A stretch of 64,000 nucleotides of DNA from JAWVFM01 sp963843315 (GCA_963843315.1 CAWJJU010000007.1:62001-126000); one strand, 5' to 3'; shown: positions 35,402 to 43,371, counted from the stretch's first letter. Notes: generated by a model from the letters alone, not told the origin. Numbers and translations are program-made.

Positions 35402-36307
35402 GTGCCGGCCGCCATCGAGACAGAGGGATTGGTCAAGGTCTTCGGCGAGACCGTCGCCCTGGATCATCTCGACCTGCGTGTGGAGCCCGGGCAGGTGTTC
35501 GGCTTCCTCGGGCCGAACGGCGCCGGCAAGACGACGACGATCCGGATGCTCCTCGGTCTGCATCATCCGACCGCCGGCCGAGCCTCCGTGCTGGGTTTCG
35601 ACAGCCAGCGCGAGTGCGTCGCGATCAACGCGCGCTGTGGATACCTGCCGGGGGAGCTCGAGCTCTATCCGCGGATGACCGGCCGGCGGCTCCTCGAGTG
35701 GTTCGCCAACGTGCGCGGCGCGCCGGACGAAGCGTTGCGCGAGGCCCTGGTCGAGCGCTTCGATGTCACGCTCGAGCGGCCCATCCGCGAGCTCTCGAAG
35801 GGAAACCGCCAAAAGATCGGCCTTGTGCTCGCGTTCATGCACCGCCCGGATCTGCTCGTCCTCGACGAGCCCACGTCGGGACTGGACCCACTGATGCAGG
35901 AGGAGTTCCATGGCCTGCTGCGGGAGACCACGGCCGAGGGGCGGACCGTCTTCCTCTCGTCGCATGAGCTCGACGAGGTCCAGCGGGTGGCCGACAGGGT
36001 GGCCATCATCCGCGAGGGCAGACTGGTCATCAGCGGCTCGGTCGAGGGGCTGCGCAGGCAGACGCCGCAGACGATCGAGGCACGCTTCGCCGCTCCGTTT
36101 CCCGGCGCGGCGCTCGACGGGCTCGAGAGCGTCCAGCGGGTGCGAGTGAGCGGGAACCGGGTGACCCTCCAGGTGGTCGGCGAGCTGGGACCGCTCCTTC
36201 GCGTGATCGCCGACCACGACCCGATCGACCTCGTCGCCCGTCACGCCGACCTCGACGAGCTGTTTCTGACCTACTACCGCGACGCTTCCACGGCCGTTGT
36301 CGACTGA
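35402..36307 (+). CDS. ABC-2 type transporter ATP-binding protein
   Basis: A 301-residue ATPase. Walker A GPNGAGKTTTIRML lies near residue 39, the signature is RELSKGNRQKIGLVLAFM near 140, Walker B is LLVLDEPTSGLDPLMQEE near 160, and the switch region SSHELDEVQRVADRV. The C-terminal 80 residues form the extra domain of bacitracin/daunorubicin-type exporters. GTG 35402 is 36 bases downstream of a degenerate copy of the TGTCAG dyad. The end overlaps the permease start by 11 bases. Confidence 0.93.
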   Translation: MPAAIETEGLVKVFGETVALDHLDLRVEPGQVFGFLGPNGAGKTTTIRMLLGLHHPTAGRASVLGFDSQRECVAINARCGYLPGELELYPRMTGRRLLEWFANVRGAPDEALREALVERFDVTLERPIRELSKGNRQKIGLVLAFMHRPDLLVLDEPTSGLDPLMQEEFHGLLRETTAEGRTVFLSSHELDEVQRVADRVAIIREGRLVISGSVEGLRRQTPQTIEARFAAPFPGAALDGLESVQRVRVSGNRVTLQVVGELGPLLRVIADHDPIDLVARHADLDELFLTYYRDASTAVVD

Positions 36308-37085
36308 CGTCACCCGGCTCGATCTGCTCAACCGCCGGCGCCTGCTGATCGGCTACGTCCTCGGCATGGTGCTCTACATGCTGGTGATCGTCGCGCTCTA
36401 TCCGGCGTTCAAGGACTCGAGCGAGCTCAACAAGCTGACCTCCGGCGACTCGGCGGCAGCCGCCCTGTTCGGCGCGACGGGAACATTGACGTCGCCTGCC
36501 GGGTGGATCGACGTCAACGCCTACACGAACTTCCTGCCCCTGATCATGCTTTTGATGACGATCGGCTACGGGGCCTCGACGCTCGCCGGCCAGGACGAGG
36601 ACGGGACGCTGGGCCTGGTCGTCACCCTGCCGCTGACCCGCCGCTCGATCCTGGCTCAGAAGGCCGTCGCGATGGCCGTCCAGGCCCTGCTGCTGACCCT
36701 CGCTGTCGCCGCCTGCGTGTACGTGGGCCGGGCATTCGAGGTGACGCTCGACCCCTGGAACGTGGCGACTGCGTCGTTCGCCGTCATGTTGCTCGGCGTC
36801 GACCTGGGGCTGATCGCCCTCGCACTCGGCGCCGCGACCGCAAGCAGGGGAACCGCGATCGGCGTCGCCACCGCGATCGCGACGGTCTGGTACCTCATCA
36901 GCGCGCTGGCGCCGGTCGTCGACTGGGTGCACCCAATCCGGTTCGCATCGCTCTTCTACTGGGCGGTCGGCGATCAGCAGCTGGAGAACGGGGCAGGGAT
37001 CGGGTCGCTTGCCGTGCTGGTCGGGGTGGGCGCGATCGCCGCGATCGCCGCCCAGGCCGCGTTCCGGCGCTTCGACGTCCGCTGA
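36297..37085 (+). CDS. ABC-2 type transporter permease
   Basis: A 262-residue permease with six membrane segments, including RRRLLIGYVLGMVLYMLVIVALYP, NFLPLIMLLMTIGYGASTLAGQDEDGTLGLV and the final VLVGVGAIAAIAAQAAFRRFDV. AGQDEDGTLGLVVTLPLTRRSILAQK is the typical cytoplasmic loop of ABC-2 drug/lipid exporters. The TTG 36297 start overlaps the ATPase gene by 11 bases. Substrate unknown. Confidence 0.88.
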   Translation: MSTDVTRLDLLNRRRLLIGYVLGMVLYMLVIVALYPAFKDSSELNKLTSGDSAAAALFGATGTLTSPAGWIDVNAYTNFLPLIMLLMTIGYGASTLAGQDEDGTLGLVVTLPLTRRSILAQKAVAMAVQALLLTLAVAACVYVGRAFEVTLDPWNVATASFAVMLLGVDLGLIALALGAATASRGTAIGVATAIATVWYLISALAPVVDWVHPIRFASLFYWAVGDQQLENGAGIGSLAVLVGVGAIAAIAAQAAFRRFDVR

Positions 37086-37119
37086 CGCGGAGCAGCCGGA
37101 AGAGACCGGGGCCGGCCAG

Positions 37120-37473
37120 GTGATCAGGCCGAAGCCGTTCAAGGACTTCGGCGCCGACACATGGACCAGCTTCCTGCGGCCGGTGAGCTCCGGCGATAAC
37201 CCTGCCGCCTATGCCCTCGCTGGGCCCAACTGGGAGGACTCCGCCACCTACGCTCCCATCCCGCCGCCGGGGTCGATCATGTCGCCGCTGTTCTCGGCGA
37301 TCGCGGACCCGCAGGCGTCACCGCCGCCCCCGCCTGTCGTCAACAACACGGCGACGGCGCTGGGACTCTCGAAGGCTCAGTTCTACGCGGGCGTGATCAG
37401 CGAGGCAGAGGCGAACAACACGGTGTTCCAGGCAACCGAGAGCGACAACAAGTACTGCGCGTTCCCGCCATAG
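37120..37473 (+). CDS. Hypothetical protein, about 117 residues
   Basis: Not recognised. From GTG 37120 the protein reads as a low-hydrophobicity, Pro-rich chain containing FLRPVSSGDNPAAYALAGP, the linker ASPPPPPVVNNTATALG and the end SDNKYCAFPP. No signal peptide or domain is evident. It could be the remnant of a longer gene, because the ABC permease stop lies only 34 bases upstream. Base composition is like its neighbours. Confidence 0.45.
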   Translation: MIRPKPFKDFGADTWTSFLRPVSSGDNPAAYALAGPNWEDSATYAPIPPPGSIMSPLFSAIADPQASPPPPPVVNNTATALGLSKAQFYAGVISEAEANNTVFQATESDNKYCAFPP

Positions 37474-37537
37474 GGACCCCGTGCAGTTCCGAAGCCTTGG
37501 AGGTCGGTGTGGGGCCGGAGCGTCGTCGGCCGGTGCC

Positions 37538-39664
37538 TCAGGGCGCCTTCAGCTTGAAGCTGCGGCTGACCACTTTCGAGTTGCCCAGGGCGTCGGCGAC
37601 CATGGTGCTCGCCTTCACGCGGACGTGACCGAGGCGCTTGACCAGACCGCGCTCGTCGGCACCCAGGTGCACGGCGACCGAATGCGAGGAGCCGGAGCCG
37701 ATCGAGTAGGCGGCCGTCCCCAGGGTGACGCGGTGTTTGTGCCCACGGAACCGCACCGCGTGCGCCGTCTTCAGCTTCAGGGTCCCGGCGCACGGCCCGT
37801 CGGGCTCCGACCCGGGGCAGGTCAGCTTCACCTTGGCCTTGCCGTGGCTCGACATCACGACGCTGCCGGCGGCGATCGCCAGCCCGGGCGCGGTCCTATC
37901 GACCCGGAAGCTGCGCGCCGCCGGGCTCGGGTCGACGTTCCCGGCCGCGTCGGTCGCCTCGACCGAGAGCGTCACCGGGCCGTCGGCGAGCGCCGGCGAG
38001 GTGTACGGCGACGTGCAGGGCTTGAAGCCCGACGAGCCCGCCGCGTCTTTCGTCTCGCACTTGAACGTCGCGCCGCCCTCCGAGGCTGAGAACCCGATCG
38101 TGGCGCTGGTGTCGCGGGTCGCGCTGCCCGCGGCCGGGCCGGAGGTGATCGTCGTCTGCGGCGGCGTCGTGTCGAGCTGGAAGTATCGCGACGCAGGCGA
38201 TGCGTCCACGTTTCCCGCCCGGTCGATCGCCTCGACCGCGAAGAGGACGTTGCCGTCGTGCAGGGCGGGGGTCGTGTAGGGGGAGGTGCAGCTCTTGTAG
38301 TCCTGGCTGCCCGCCGAGTCGGCCCAGGCGCACTTGAACTTCGAGCCCGACTGCGAGGACTTGAACTTGAACGTCGGCGTGGGATCCGACTTCAGCGAGC
38401 TGTCGGCAGGCCCGGAGGTGATCGTCGTCTGCGGCGCCGCCGTGTCGACGGTGAAGGTGCGCTTCGCGGGCGTCAGGTCGGTGAGGCCGTCGAAGTCGGT
38501 GGTCCGGACCTCGAAGGTGTGCTGGCCGTCGGCGAGGTGCGGCGAGTAGCCGCATGAGCCCCAAGCGCCGCCGTCGCGGCGGCACTGGAACGTCGAGTAG
38601 CTGGGCGCCGGCCCCTGGTAGGAGGAGGCGACGCCGAAGCTCGGCGTGGAGTCGTTGGTGTACGACCCGTTGCCGGGGCCCGAAGTGATCGTCGCGTTCG
38701 GCGGCAGCGCCTTGAAGCGCTCGATGCGGTCGTTGCCGTAGTCGGCGACGTAGAGGTAGGCGATCTGCTTGGCCGCGTCGAGATAGGGGGCGACGCCCGA
38801 CGCGCCCTCGAACTTCCCGTTGCCGGTCCCGGTGCCGCCAAATTTGTCGTAGAGCACGTTGCCCACGTAGCGCTGCACGCGGTCGTTGCTGATGCGGCTC
38901 ACCCAGACCGCGCCCGCGCCGAGCACCGGGTCGGGGCCGAGGCTGACCTCGCCGCTGACGCCGAAGCCGCCGAGGTCGGTGTGACTGGGCGCGAGGTGCT
39001 CGACGACGGGATTGGAATCGCCGTTGTCGGCGTAGTAGAGGTCGCCGGCCCCGGGGACGACGGTGAGCACGGGCGAGGAGAGCCCGCTGCGAACCGTTCC
39101 GAGGTACGTTCCCGCGGCGTTCAGCTCCTCGATGTCGGAGGGGTAGCCGACATCGGGAGCTATGAAGTCGCCGACGATGATGTTCCCGCCCGGCTCGAAG
39201 TCCACCTCCACCGGATTGATGTACGTGACTTGGTCAAGGACGGCCAAGAAATGCCCCGTCGAGTCGAATTTCTGGAGGCGGTGGTTGTTGTAGTCGGCGA
39301 CCAACACGACGCCGCTGCCGTTGACCGCGAGATCGAAGGGATCCTTGAACTGCCCGTGGCCCGAGCCCCTGGACCCCCACTTGCGGATGAAGCCCCCGGC
39401 GGGACCGAACTCCTCGATCCGGTCGTTGCGATCGTCGGCTACGTACACGTTCCCGGTCGGCCCGACGGCGACTGCGGTCGGGCCGTCGAACTGCCCGTTG
39501 CCGGTGCCGTGGCTGCCCCAGGCCAGGTCGAACTTGTAGTTGGCCTGCGCCGGGGGCGTCGCGCCGAGCACGGCCAGGCCGAAAGCCAAAATCAGGGCCG
39601 CTCCCCGTGCTCCCCCGTCACGGTGAGGAAGATTTCGAGATGACCAGCGTATCCAGCCCCCCAT
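37538..39664 (-). CDS. Secreted NHL-repeat and tandem Ig-like repeat protein
   Basis: A 708-residue exported protein. The signal peptide ends ATPPAQA near residue 41. Residues about 45-330 are NHL/six-bladed propeller repeats (GTGNGQFDGPTAVAVGP, GSGHGQFKDPFDLAVN, GTGNGKFEGASGVAP). Then follow three Ig-like units of about 95 residues, each opening with TITSGP and carrying paired cysteines (CRRDGGAWGSC, CAWADSAGSQDYKSC, CETKDAAGSSGFKPC) and a G-N-V-D-x-S-P closing. A final beta domain of about 110 residues ends the chain. It is probably cell-surface or extracellular and carbohydrate- or protein-binding. ATG 39664 is the closest start to the signal peptide; 39706 and 39769 are possible. Confidence 0.8.
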   Translation of the reverse strand: MGGWIRWSSRNLPHRDGGARGAALILAFGLAVLGATPPAQANYKFDLAWGSHGTGNGQFDGPTAVAVGPTGNVYVADDRNDRIEEFGPAGGFIRKWGSRGSGHGQFKDPFDLAVNGSGVVLVADYNNHRLQKFDSTGHFLAVLDQVTYINPVEVDFEPGGNIIVGDFIAPDVGYPSDIEELNAAGTYLGTVRSGLSSPVLTVVPGAGDLYYADNGDSNPVVEHLAPSHTDLGGFGVSGEVSLGPDPVLGAGAVWVSRISNDRVQRYVGNVLYDKFGGTGTGNGKFEGASGVAPYLDAAKQIAYLYVADYGNDRIERFKALPPNATITSGPGNGSYTNDSTPSFGVASSYQGPAPSYSTFQCRRDGGAWGSCGYSPHLADGQHTFEVRTTDFDGLTDLTPAKRTFTVDTAAPQTTITSGPADSSLKSDPTPTFKFKSSQSGSKFKCAWADSAGSQDYKSCTSPYTTPALHDGNVLFAVEAIDRAGNVDASPASRYFQLDTTPPQTTITSGPAAGSATRDTSATIGFSASEGGATFKCETKDAAGSSGFKPCTSPYTSPALADGPVTLSVEATDAAGNVDPSPAARSFRVDRTAPGLAIAAGSVVMSSHGKAKVKLTCPGSEPDGPCAGTLKLKTAHAVRFRGHKHRVTLGTAAYSIGSGSSHSVAVHLGADERGLVKRLGHVRVKASTMVADALGNSKVVSRSFKLKAP

Positions 39665-40035
39665 ACCAGGCCCCAGTTTCCCACATTCTCGAGGTCGCTT
39701 GGGCATCAGCCGCCAGTCCCTGACACGACCTTGTGGCGAGCCGCCGCGGTGGCCGGCGAGCGGGAGCACCGCTACGGGGATTCGAATTCCGTGAAGCGGC
39801 TTCCGGCTGAGTGAGCTCGACGCAATGTGCGGAAGCTTTCGACCGCTGATCGAGGCTCAGTCGCGGTTCGCGTTTTCCAACGTAGAGTTGGATTGAGCCA
39901 CCGTCCGCGGGCGTGTACGGTCTAGACGTATAGGACCTGGCAGTCGGTACCAAAGCGGTACCGGCGCGGTCGGGGGCTGAGAGCGTGAGCGGAATTTGCG
40001 CCCGCCCCGAGCGCTAGGACGGACGCTGGGGTGCG
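39665..40035. other. Intergenic region with a possible three-way-junction RNA fold
   Basis: No convincing gene. It is the upstream region of the NHL protein gene (minus strand). At 39854-39899 an outer stem GGCTCA/TGAGCC encloses two hairpins, CGCG-GTT-CGCG (39862-39872) and TCCAAC-GTAGA-GTTGGA (39876-39892), which would fold as a compact three-way junction on either strand. At 39711-39725 there is a weak form of the TGTCAG dyad (minus strand TGTCAG-GGA-CTGGCG). Nothing else is evident. Confidence 0.35.
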
Positions 40036-40581
40036 TCAGTGCCGCCGCACCTTGGCATTGAACTGGAGCTCGTTGACGTTTTTCGAGCTCGGCTTCCGAG
40101 CGTCCGCAAACTCCACCGGGGGACTGAAATAAAGAGCTTTCGCCTTAGCGTTAAGGATGCCGATGGTAACCGTGCCCCTGAGGCCGACATAGTCGCCCTT
40201 GTGGATTGGCATGTTCACCGAGAACTCGAACTCGCCCTCCTCGGACGTCGACCCGACCGATGACTCGCCAACGTTCTTGAACTTGCCGTTGGGTTTCTTA
40301 TGCAGCACCACGAGCTGATAGTCGGTGCCGCCGGGGGGGGAGACGACACGCCACTTGCGGACCACGCCGGAGAACGGCGCGCGGACCTGAGCCCCGGGCA
40401 GGCGTTTCTGTACCTCAATGCACCCCTCGGGCCCCGAGCCACACGCGGCGCGGAAGTCCGACTGCGCCGCATCGATGTGGGAGCTGCCGAGCGTCACTGC
40501 CCCGGCGGAGCTCGGCGACAAACCGACGGCTCCCACCGAAAGCAGACAAAGACATCCGACACGACGAGCACCAACTCCCAT
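40036..40581 (-). CDS. Secreted hypothetical protein, 181 residues
   Basis: A signal peptide is clear: GARRVGCLCLLSVGAVGLSPSSAGA, cleavage near residue 27. The mature part is beta-rich with one Cys pair (AACGSGPEGC) and the runs QVRAPFSGVVRKWRVVSPPG and MPIHKGDYVGLRGTVTIG. No family is recognised; many short secreted beta-sandwich proteins of this length occur in Solirubrobacterales. ATG 40581 lies 50 bases from the tRNA-Pro 3' end, so it may sit inside the putative island boundary. Function unknown. Confidence 0.7.
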   Translation of the reverse strand: MGVGARRVGCLCLLSVGAVGLSPSSAGAVTLGSSHIDAAQSDFRAACGSGPEGCIEVQKRLPGAQVRAPFSGVVRKWRVVSPPGGTDYQLVVLHKKPNGKFKNVGESSVGSTSEEGEFEFSVNMPIHKGDYVGLRGTVTIGILNAKAKALYFSPPVEFADARKPSSKNVNELQFNAKVRRH

Positions 40582-40630
40582 GGAGGCGATCCTAACAGCC
40601 AAGTCCGCGTGAACCGAGCTTTCGAGCAAG

Positions 40631-40704
40631 TCGGGGCGACTGGATTTGAACCAGCGACCTTTCGGCCCCCAGCCGAACGCGCTACCAAGCTGCGCCACGC
40701 CCCG
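40631..40704 (-). tRNA. tRNA-Pro (anticodon GGG)
   Basis: The 74-nt cloverleaf has acceptor CGGGGCG/CGCCCCG with discriminator A, anticodon stem TTCGG/CCGAA with loop CTGGGGG, and T-arm CTGG-TTCAAAT-CCAG. The 3' half is duplicated at 30451-30490. Confidence 0.95.
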
Positions 40705-40757
40705 TGGTGCGTCCGCGATTCTACGCGGATAAGCGCCGGCGAATCGGCCGGCGCCGC

Positions 40758-41114
40758 TCAGCTGTGGCGAAGACGCAGACGCGGCGCGCGGCGCGAGCGT
40801 ACGGCGTGGCGGTCCTCGGTATCGCGAGCGGCCCTGGCCCGGACGCGCTCGACGGCAGCGGGGCCATCAAGGGCCTCCAGCAGGGCCAGCGCCTCGTCGA
40901 CGCGGGCCCGGAAGGCCTCCTCCTGCTCGTTCGCGCCGCCCGCGCCCAGGCGAAAGCCGAACAGGGAGTTGGCGCCGACGCACAGCCCGGTGGCGGTGGC
41001 GGGCCAGCGACCCCGCAGGGCGATCACCGCCTCCTCGAAGATTCGAACGTCCCCGCTGGAGCGATCCGCTCGCGGGCTCAACGGGGTCAGCGGGTTGTCG
41101 GTGTTGGCGATCAT
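40758..41114 (-). CDS. Hypothetical protein between tRNA genes
   Basis: A 118-residue soluble protein. The start MIANTDNPLTPLSPRADRSS is followed by DVRIFEEAVIALRGRWPATATGLCVGANSLFGF, then a Glu-rich helix and a very basic C-terminus. The frame is continuous from ATG 41114. No domain is recognised. It lies between tRNA-Gly and tRNA-Pro on the same strand. Being small and basic-tailed it might bind nucleic acid, but nothing proves it. Confidence 0.55.
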   Translation of the reverse strand: MIANTDNPLTPLSPRADRSSGDVRIFEEAVIALRGRWPATATGLCVGANSLFGFRLGAGGANEQEEAFRARVDEALALLEALDGPAAVERVRARAARDTEDRHAVRSRRAPRLRLRHS

Positions 41115-41230
41115 CGGCTTCCTTTCCACCTCCAAACGTACGCGGCGCAGGGAAAGGCCCGGTCAAGGCTTTCGCAAGGAGAGATCAAATTCGAGGGCCC
41201 CGACGTTCTCACGACGCGCGGCGAGCGAAG

Positions 41231-41303
41231 AGCGGGCGACCGGACTCGAACCGGCTTCCTTCAGCTTGGAAGGCTGACGTGCAACCAGTTACACCTCGCC
41301 CGC
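41231..41303 (-). tRNA. tRNA-Gly (anticodon TCC)
   Basis: A 73-nt cloverleaf. Acceptor GCGGGCG/CGCCCGC, anticodon stem TCAGC/GCTGA around loop CTTCCAA, T-arm GCCGG-TTCGAGT-CCGGT. Confidence 0.95.
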
Positions 41304-41357
41304 GAGGCGCCCGATCATACCTTCGGCACCCGCGCGCCGAGGACGCCTGAGACTGCC

Positions 41358-41972
41358 CTAGCCCTGCCTCATCCCGAAGTCGGTGGTGTAGATGCCGCCG
41401 TCTCCGTGGGGGTTGCCCGGGGTGCCCCAGGTGACCCCAACGCCGAGGTCGTCGAAGGCCGGGTTGAGGATGTTGGCGCGGTGATCGGGACTGTGCATCC
41501 ACGCATCGACGATGTTCGCCGGCGAGCCGCGACGGTCGCCTCCCCAGGCGATGTTCTCGCCGTACATCCAGCGGGTGAGGCCGGAGACGAGGTAGTGCGA
41601 GCGGCGCAGCCGGCTCTCGACGGTGGGCTCGCCTGGGCAGTCGTGGTCGAAGCATCCGCTCGACTCCATATGACGCGAGTGTCGCCGCGCAGCCTGGTTG
41701 AGGTCGTTGCTCACGTGCAGGCGCGACAGGCCCGCCGAGTGCCGGCGGCGGTTCAGCAGGCAGATGACCGCGTGCTTCGCGTGGCGTGTGGAGATCGCCT
41801 TGGGCGAGGCCTTGGCGTGCCGGCACGAGGCGGCCGACGCGGCCGGGGCCCCCGCCGAGGAGAGCGCGACGAGGGCCAGGAACGCCAGCGCCAGCGCGAA
41901 TGCCGCGGCGACGGGAGAGGCGAGGAGCTTGCGACGTGACCCATCGCAATGGAAAATCGGCGTGCCGGCCAC
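41358..41972 (-). CDS. Secreted CAP-domain (SCP/PR1-like) protein
   Basis: About 204 residues. A signal/anchor segment (LASPVAAAFALALAFLALVALSSA) is followed by a CAP domain: KHAVICLLNRRRHSAGLSRLH, NQAARRHSRHMESSGCFDHDCPGE, RWMYGENIAWGGD, IVDAWMHSPDHRANILNP and DDLGVGVTWG. The His/Glu residues of the CAP cavity are present. The start is uncertain; GTG 41972 gives a complete signal peptide. A paralogue lies 31 bases upstream. Bacterial CAP proteins are extracellular, of mostly unknown biochemical role. Confidence 0.85.
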   Translation of the reverse strand: MAGTPIFHCDGSRRKLLASPVAAAFALALAFLALVALSSAGAPAASAASCRHAKASPKAISTRHAKHAVICLLNRRRHSAGLSRLHVSNDLNQAARRHSRHMESSGCFDHDCPGEPTVESRLRRSHYLVSGLTRWMYGENIAWGGDRRGSPANIVDAWMHSPDHRANILNPAFDDLGVGVTWGTPGNPHGDGGIYTTDFGMRQG

Positions 41973-42003
41973 CGGGCTTGAGATGGCCGGCGGCCTGGTG
42001 GAC

Positions 42004-42566
42004 TTATTGCGTAAGGGCCCCCAGATCGACCGTGTAGGTGACGAACTTCCGGTCGGGGACGCCATGCTCGGGCGCGCCCTTGACCACCCCGACGCCGAAG
42101 TCCTCGAAGCCCGCGTCGAGGAGGTTCTTGCGGTCGCCGGACGCCTTGATCCAGCGCGCCACCATCTGACGCGGCGTCGACTCGTACCCGAGCTCCTCCG
42201 CATATTGAAACGACGTCGAGCCCTTCACGTACGGGCTCTGGCGAAAGCGGCGCTTGACGCTGGGCTCGCCGTGGCAGCGGTGGGTGAAGCAGTTGTCGGA
42301 GACCATCGCGCGAGTGTGGTCCTGCGCGAGGTTCTCGAGGTCATGGTCGTAGTTGAGCTTGGCGCCGCCGCGGCTGGTGCGGGCCTTGTTGATCAGGCAG
42401 ATCATCGCGTGGCGCAGCTCGCCCTTGGTGGCGGACCCGGGCGACGCGCCGGCGTGCTTGCACCCCGAAGCGCTCGCCCCCGCGGCGACGCAACGAGCGC
42501 CGCCGCCGTCAGCGCAAGCACGACGGCGAGAAGAGTCCGCGGCAGGTGTCCCGCATGCCCGGCCAT
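42004..42566 (-). CDS. Secreted CAP-domain protein, second copy (frameshifted)
   Basis: The CAP domain is intact from about 42475 down (CKHAGASPG, then RHAMICLINKARTSRGGAKLNYD, EELGYESTPRQMVARWIKASG and FGVGVVKGAPEHG). Its signal peptide, MAGHAGHLPRTLLAVVLALT and the following AAALVA, lies in another frame starting at ATG 42566. Adding one G to the G5 run near 42481 restores a 187-residue protein. This is probably a sequencing indel; a true mutation cannot be excluded. Compared with its neighbour it has a similar length and the same N-terminal CxHA pattern after the signal, so the pair arose by tandem duplication. Confidence 0.8.
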
Positions 42567-42613
42567 TCGTTTCAAAGGGTAGCCGCGCGCGCCATCCGAT
42601 GCGGCTGACACAA

Positions 42614-42629
42614 TCGAACATATGTTCGA
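42614..42629. promoter_or_regulatory. LexA (SOS) box overlapping the HNH start codon
   Basis: A perfect 16-bp palindrome, TCGAACATATGTTCGA, matches the Gram-positive/actinobacterial LexA consensus CGAAC-N4-GTTCG. The ATG start of the HNH gene (42622-42624) lies inside it, so LexA binding would block transcription start or early elongation. Confidence 0.8.
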
Positions 42630-43143
42630 CACCGACGCGAAACCGGCCAGGAGATGTGCTCGCTGTGGTCGCCACCGCCCACTCGAAGAGTTCAGCTGGA
42701 GGCAGAAGTCGAAGGGCAAGAGAAGCCCCTACTGCCGATCATGCCGGGCGGTGTATGGCCGGGCGCACTACGAAACAAACCGCGCCGCTTACATCGACCG
42801 AGCTCGCAAACGAACGGTGACCATTGTCGAGGAGCGAACAGCGTACCTCATCGACTACTTCCGGTCCCATCCCTGCGCCGACTGCGGCCAATGCGATCCA
42901 ATCGTCCTCGAGTTCGACCATCTGAAGAACAAGGAATTCACGATCTCGCAGGGTCTCCGCGACCGAAACTGGGAAAGCGTTATGCGCGAGATCGAGAAGT
43001 GCGACGTCGTCTGCGCGAACTGTCACCGGCGCCGGACTGCACACCGTGGCGGGTTCAGGCGCGCGACGTTGGCCGACAGACGGGGCAGCCAGGACTCGAA
43101 CCTGGAACCGCCGGTTTTGGAGACCGGAACTCTAGCCAATTGA
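42622..43143 (+). CDS. HNH endonuclease-like protein with zinc-ribbon-like Cys pairs
   Basis: A 173-residue protein. The N-terminal CARCGRHRP and SPYCRSCRAVYGRAHYETN form a zinc-binding knuckle, and the C-terminal half is an HNH fold: CADCGQCDPIVLEFDHLKNKEF, then MREIEKCDVVCANCHRRRTAHRGG, with the two Cys pairs and the D-H and N-CH residues of the beta-beta-alpha-metal site. The start ATG 42622 is within a LexA box, so the gene should be damage-inducible. The last 21 codons run antisense through the tRNA-Trp gene, so the natural stop lies inside it. A DNA repair or mobile nuclease role is inferred, not shown. Confidence 0.85.
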   Translation: MFDTDAKPARRCARCGRHRPLEEFSWRQKSKGKRSPYCRSCRAVYGRAHYETNRAAYIDRARKRTVTIVEERTAYLIDYFRSHPCADCGQCDPIVLEFDHLKNKEFTISQGLRDRNWESVMREIEKCDVVCANCHRRRTAHRGGFRRATLADRRGSQDSNLEPPVLETGTLAN

Positions 43144-43154
43144 GCTACTGCCCC
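43081..43154 (-). tRNA. tRNA-Trp (anticodon CCA)
   Basis: A 74-nt cloverleaf. Acceptor GGGGCAG/CTGCCCC with discriminator G, anticodon stem CCGGT/ACCGG around loop CTCCAAA, T-arm CCAGG-TTCGAGT-CCTGG. The 3' part is overlapped on the other strand by the end of the HNH gene. Confidence 0.95.
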
Positions 43155-43174
43155 TGGGGGGTCGCAAGTGTAAG

Positions 43175-43261
43175 TGCGGGCGGAGGGACTTGAACCCCCA
43201 CGGGCCGTAACAGCCCACCAGGACCTAAACCTGGCGCGTCTCCCAATTCCGCCACGCCCGC
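43175..43261 (-). tRNA. tRNA-Leu (anticodon TAG)
   Basis: An 87-nt class II tRNA with a long variable arm. Acceptor GCGGGCG/CGCCCGC with discriminator A, anticodon stem CCAGG/CCTGG around loop TTTAGGT. It lies 20 bases upstream of tRNA-Trp on the same strand. Confidence 0.95.
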
Positions 43262-43316
43262 AAGAGCTGCTCGGAGGATACGAGCAAGTCGGCTACGCGG
43301 CGAGGGATGCACAAAC

Positions 43317-43356
43317 GCGGCGCGTGAGCGCACCCGTGGTGCCGCTCACGCGCCGC
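43317..43356. terminator. Large hairpin terminator
   Basis: A 14-bp perfect inverted repeat (43317-43330 with 43343-43356, arms GCGGCGCGTGAGCG), extended inward by CACC/GGTG with one bulged base. It lies 15 bases beyond the stop of the small membrane protein gene on the minus strand and upstream of the tRNA pair, so it separates the two units. Confidence 0.7.
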
Positions 43357-43371
43357 CCCGTGAACTCCTGT

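Noticed and set aside
39770..39800. tRNA T-arm-like sequence GGGATTCGAATTCC
   Set aside because: No matching acceptor, anticodon or D-arm could be built on either strand.
30451..40704. Active prophage or conjugative element
   Set aside because: No integrase, capsid, portal, relaxase or replication gene can be seen in this stretch.
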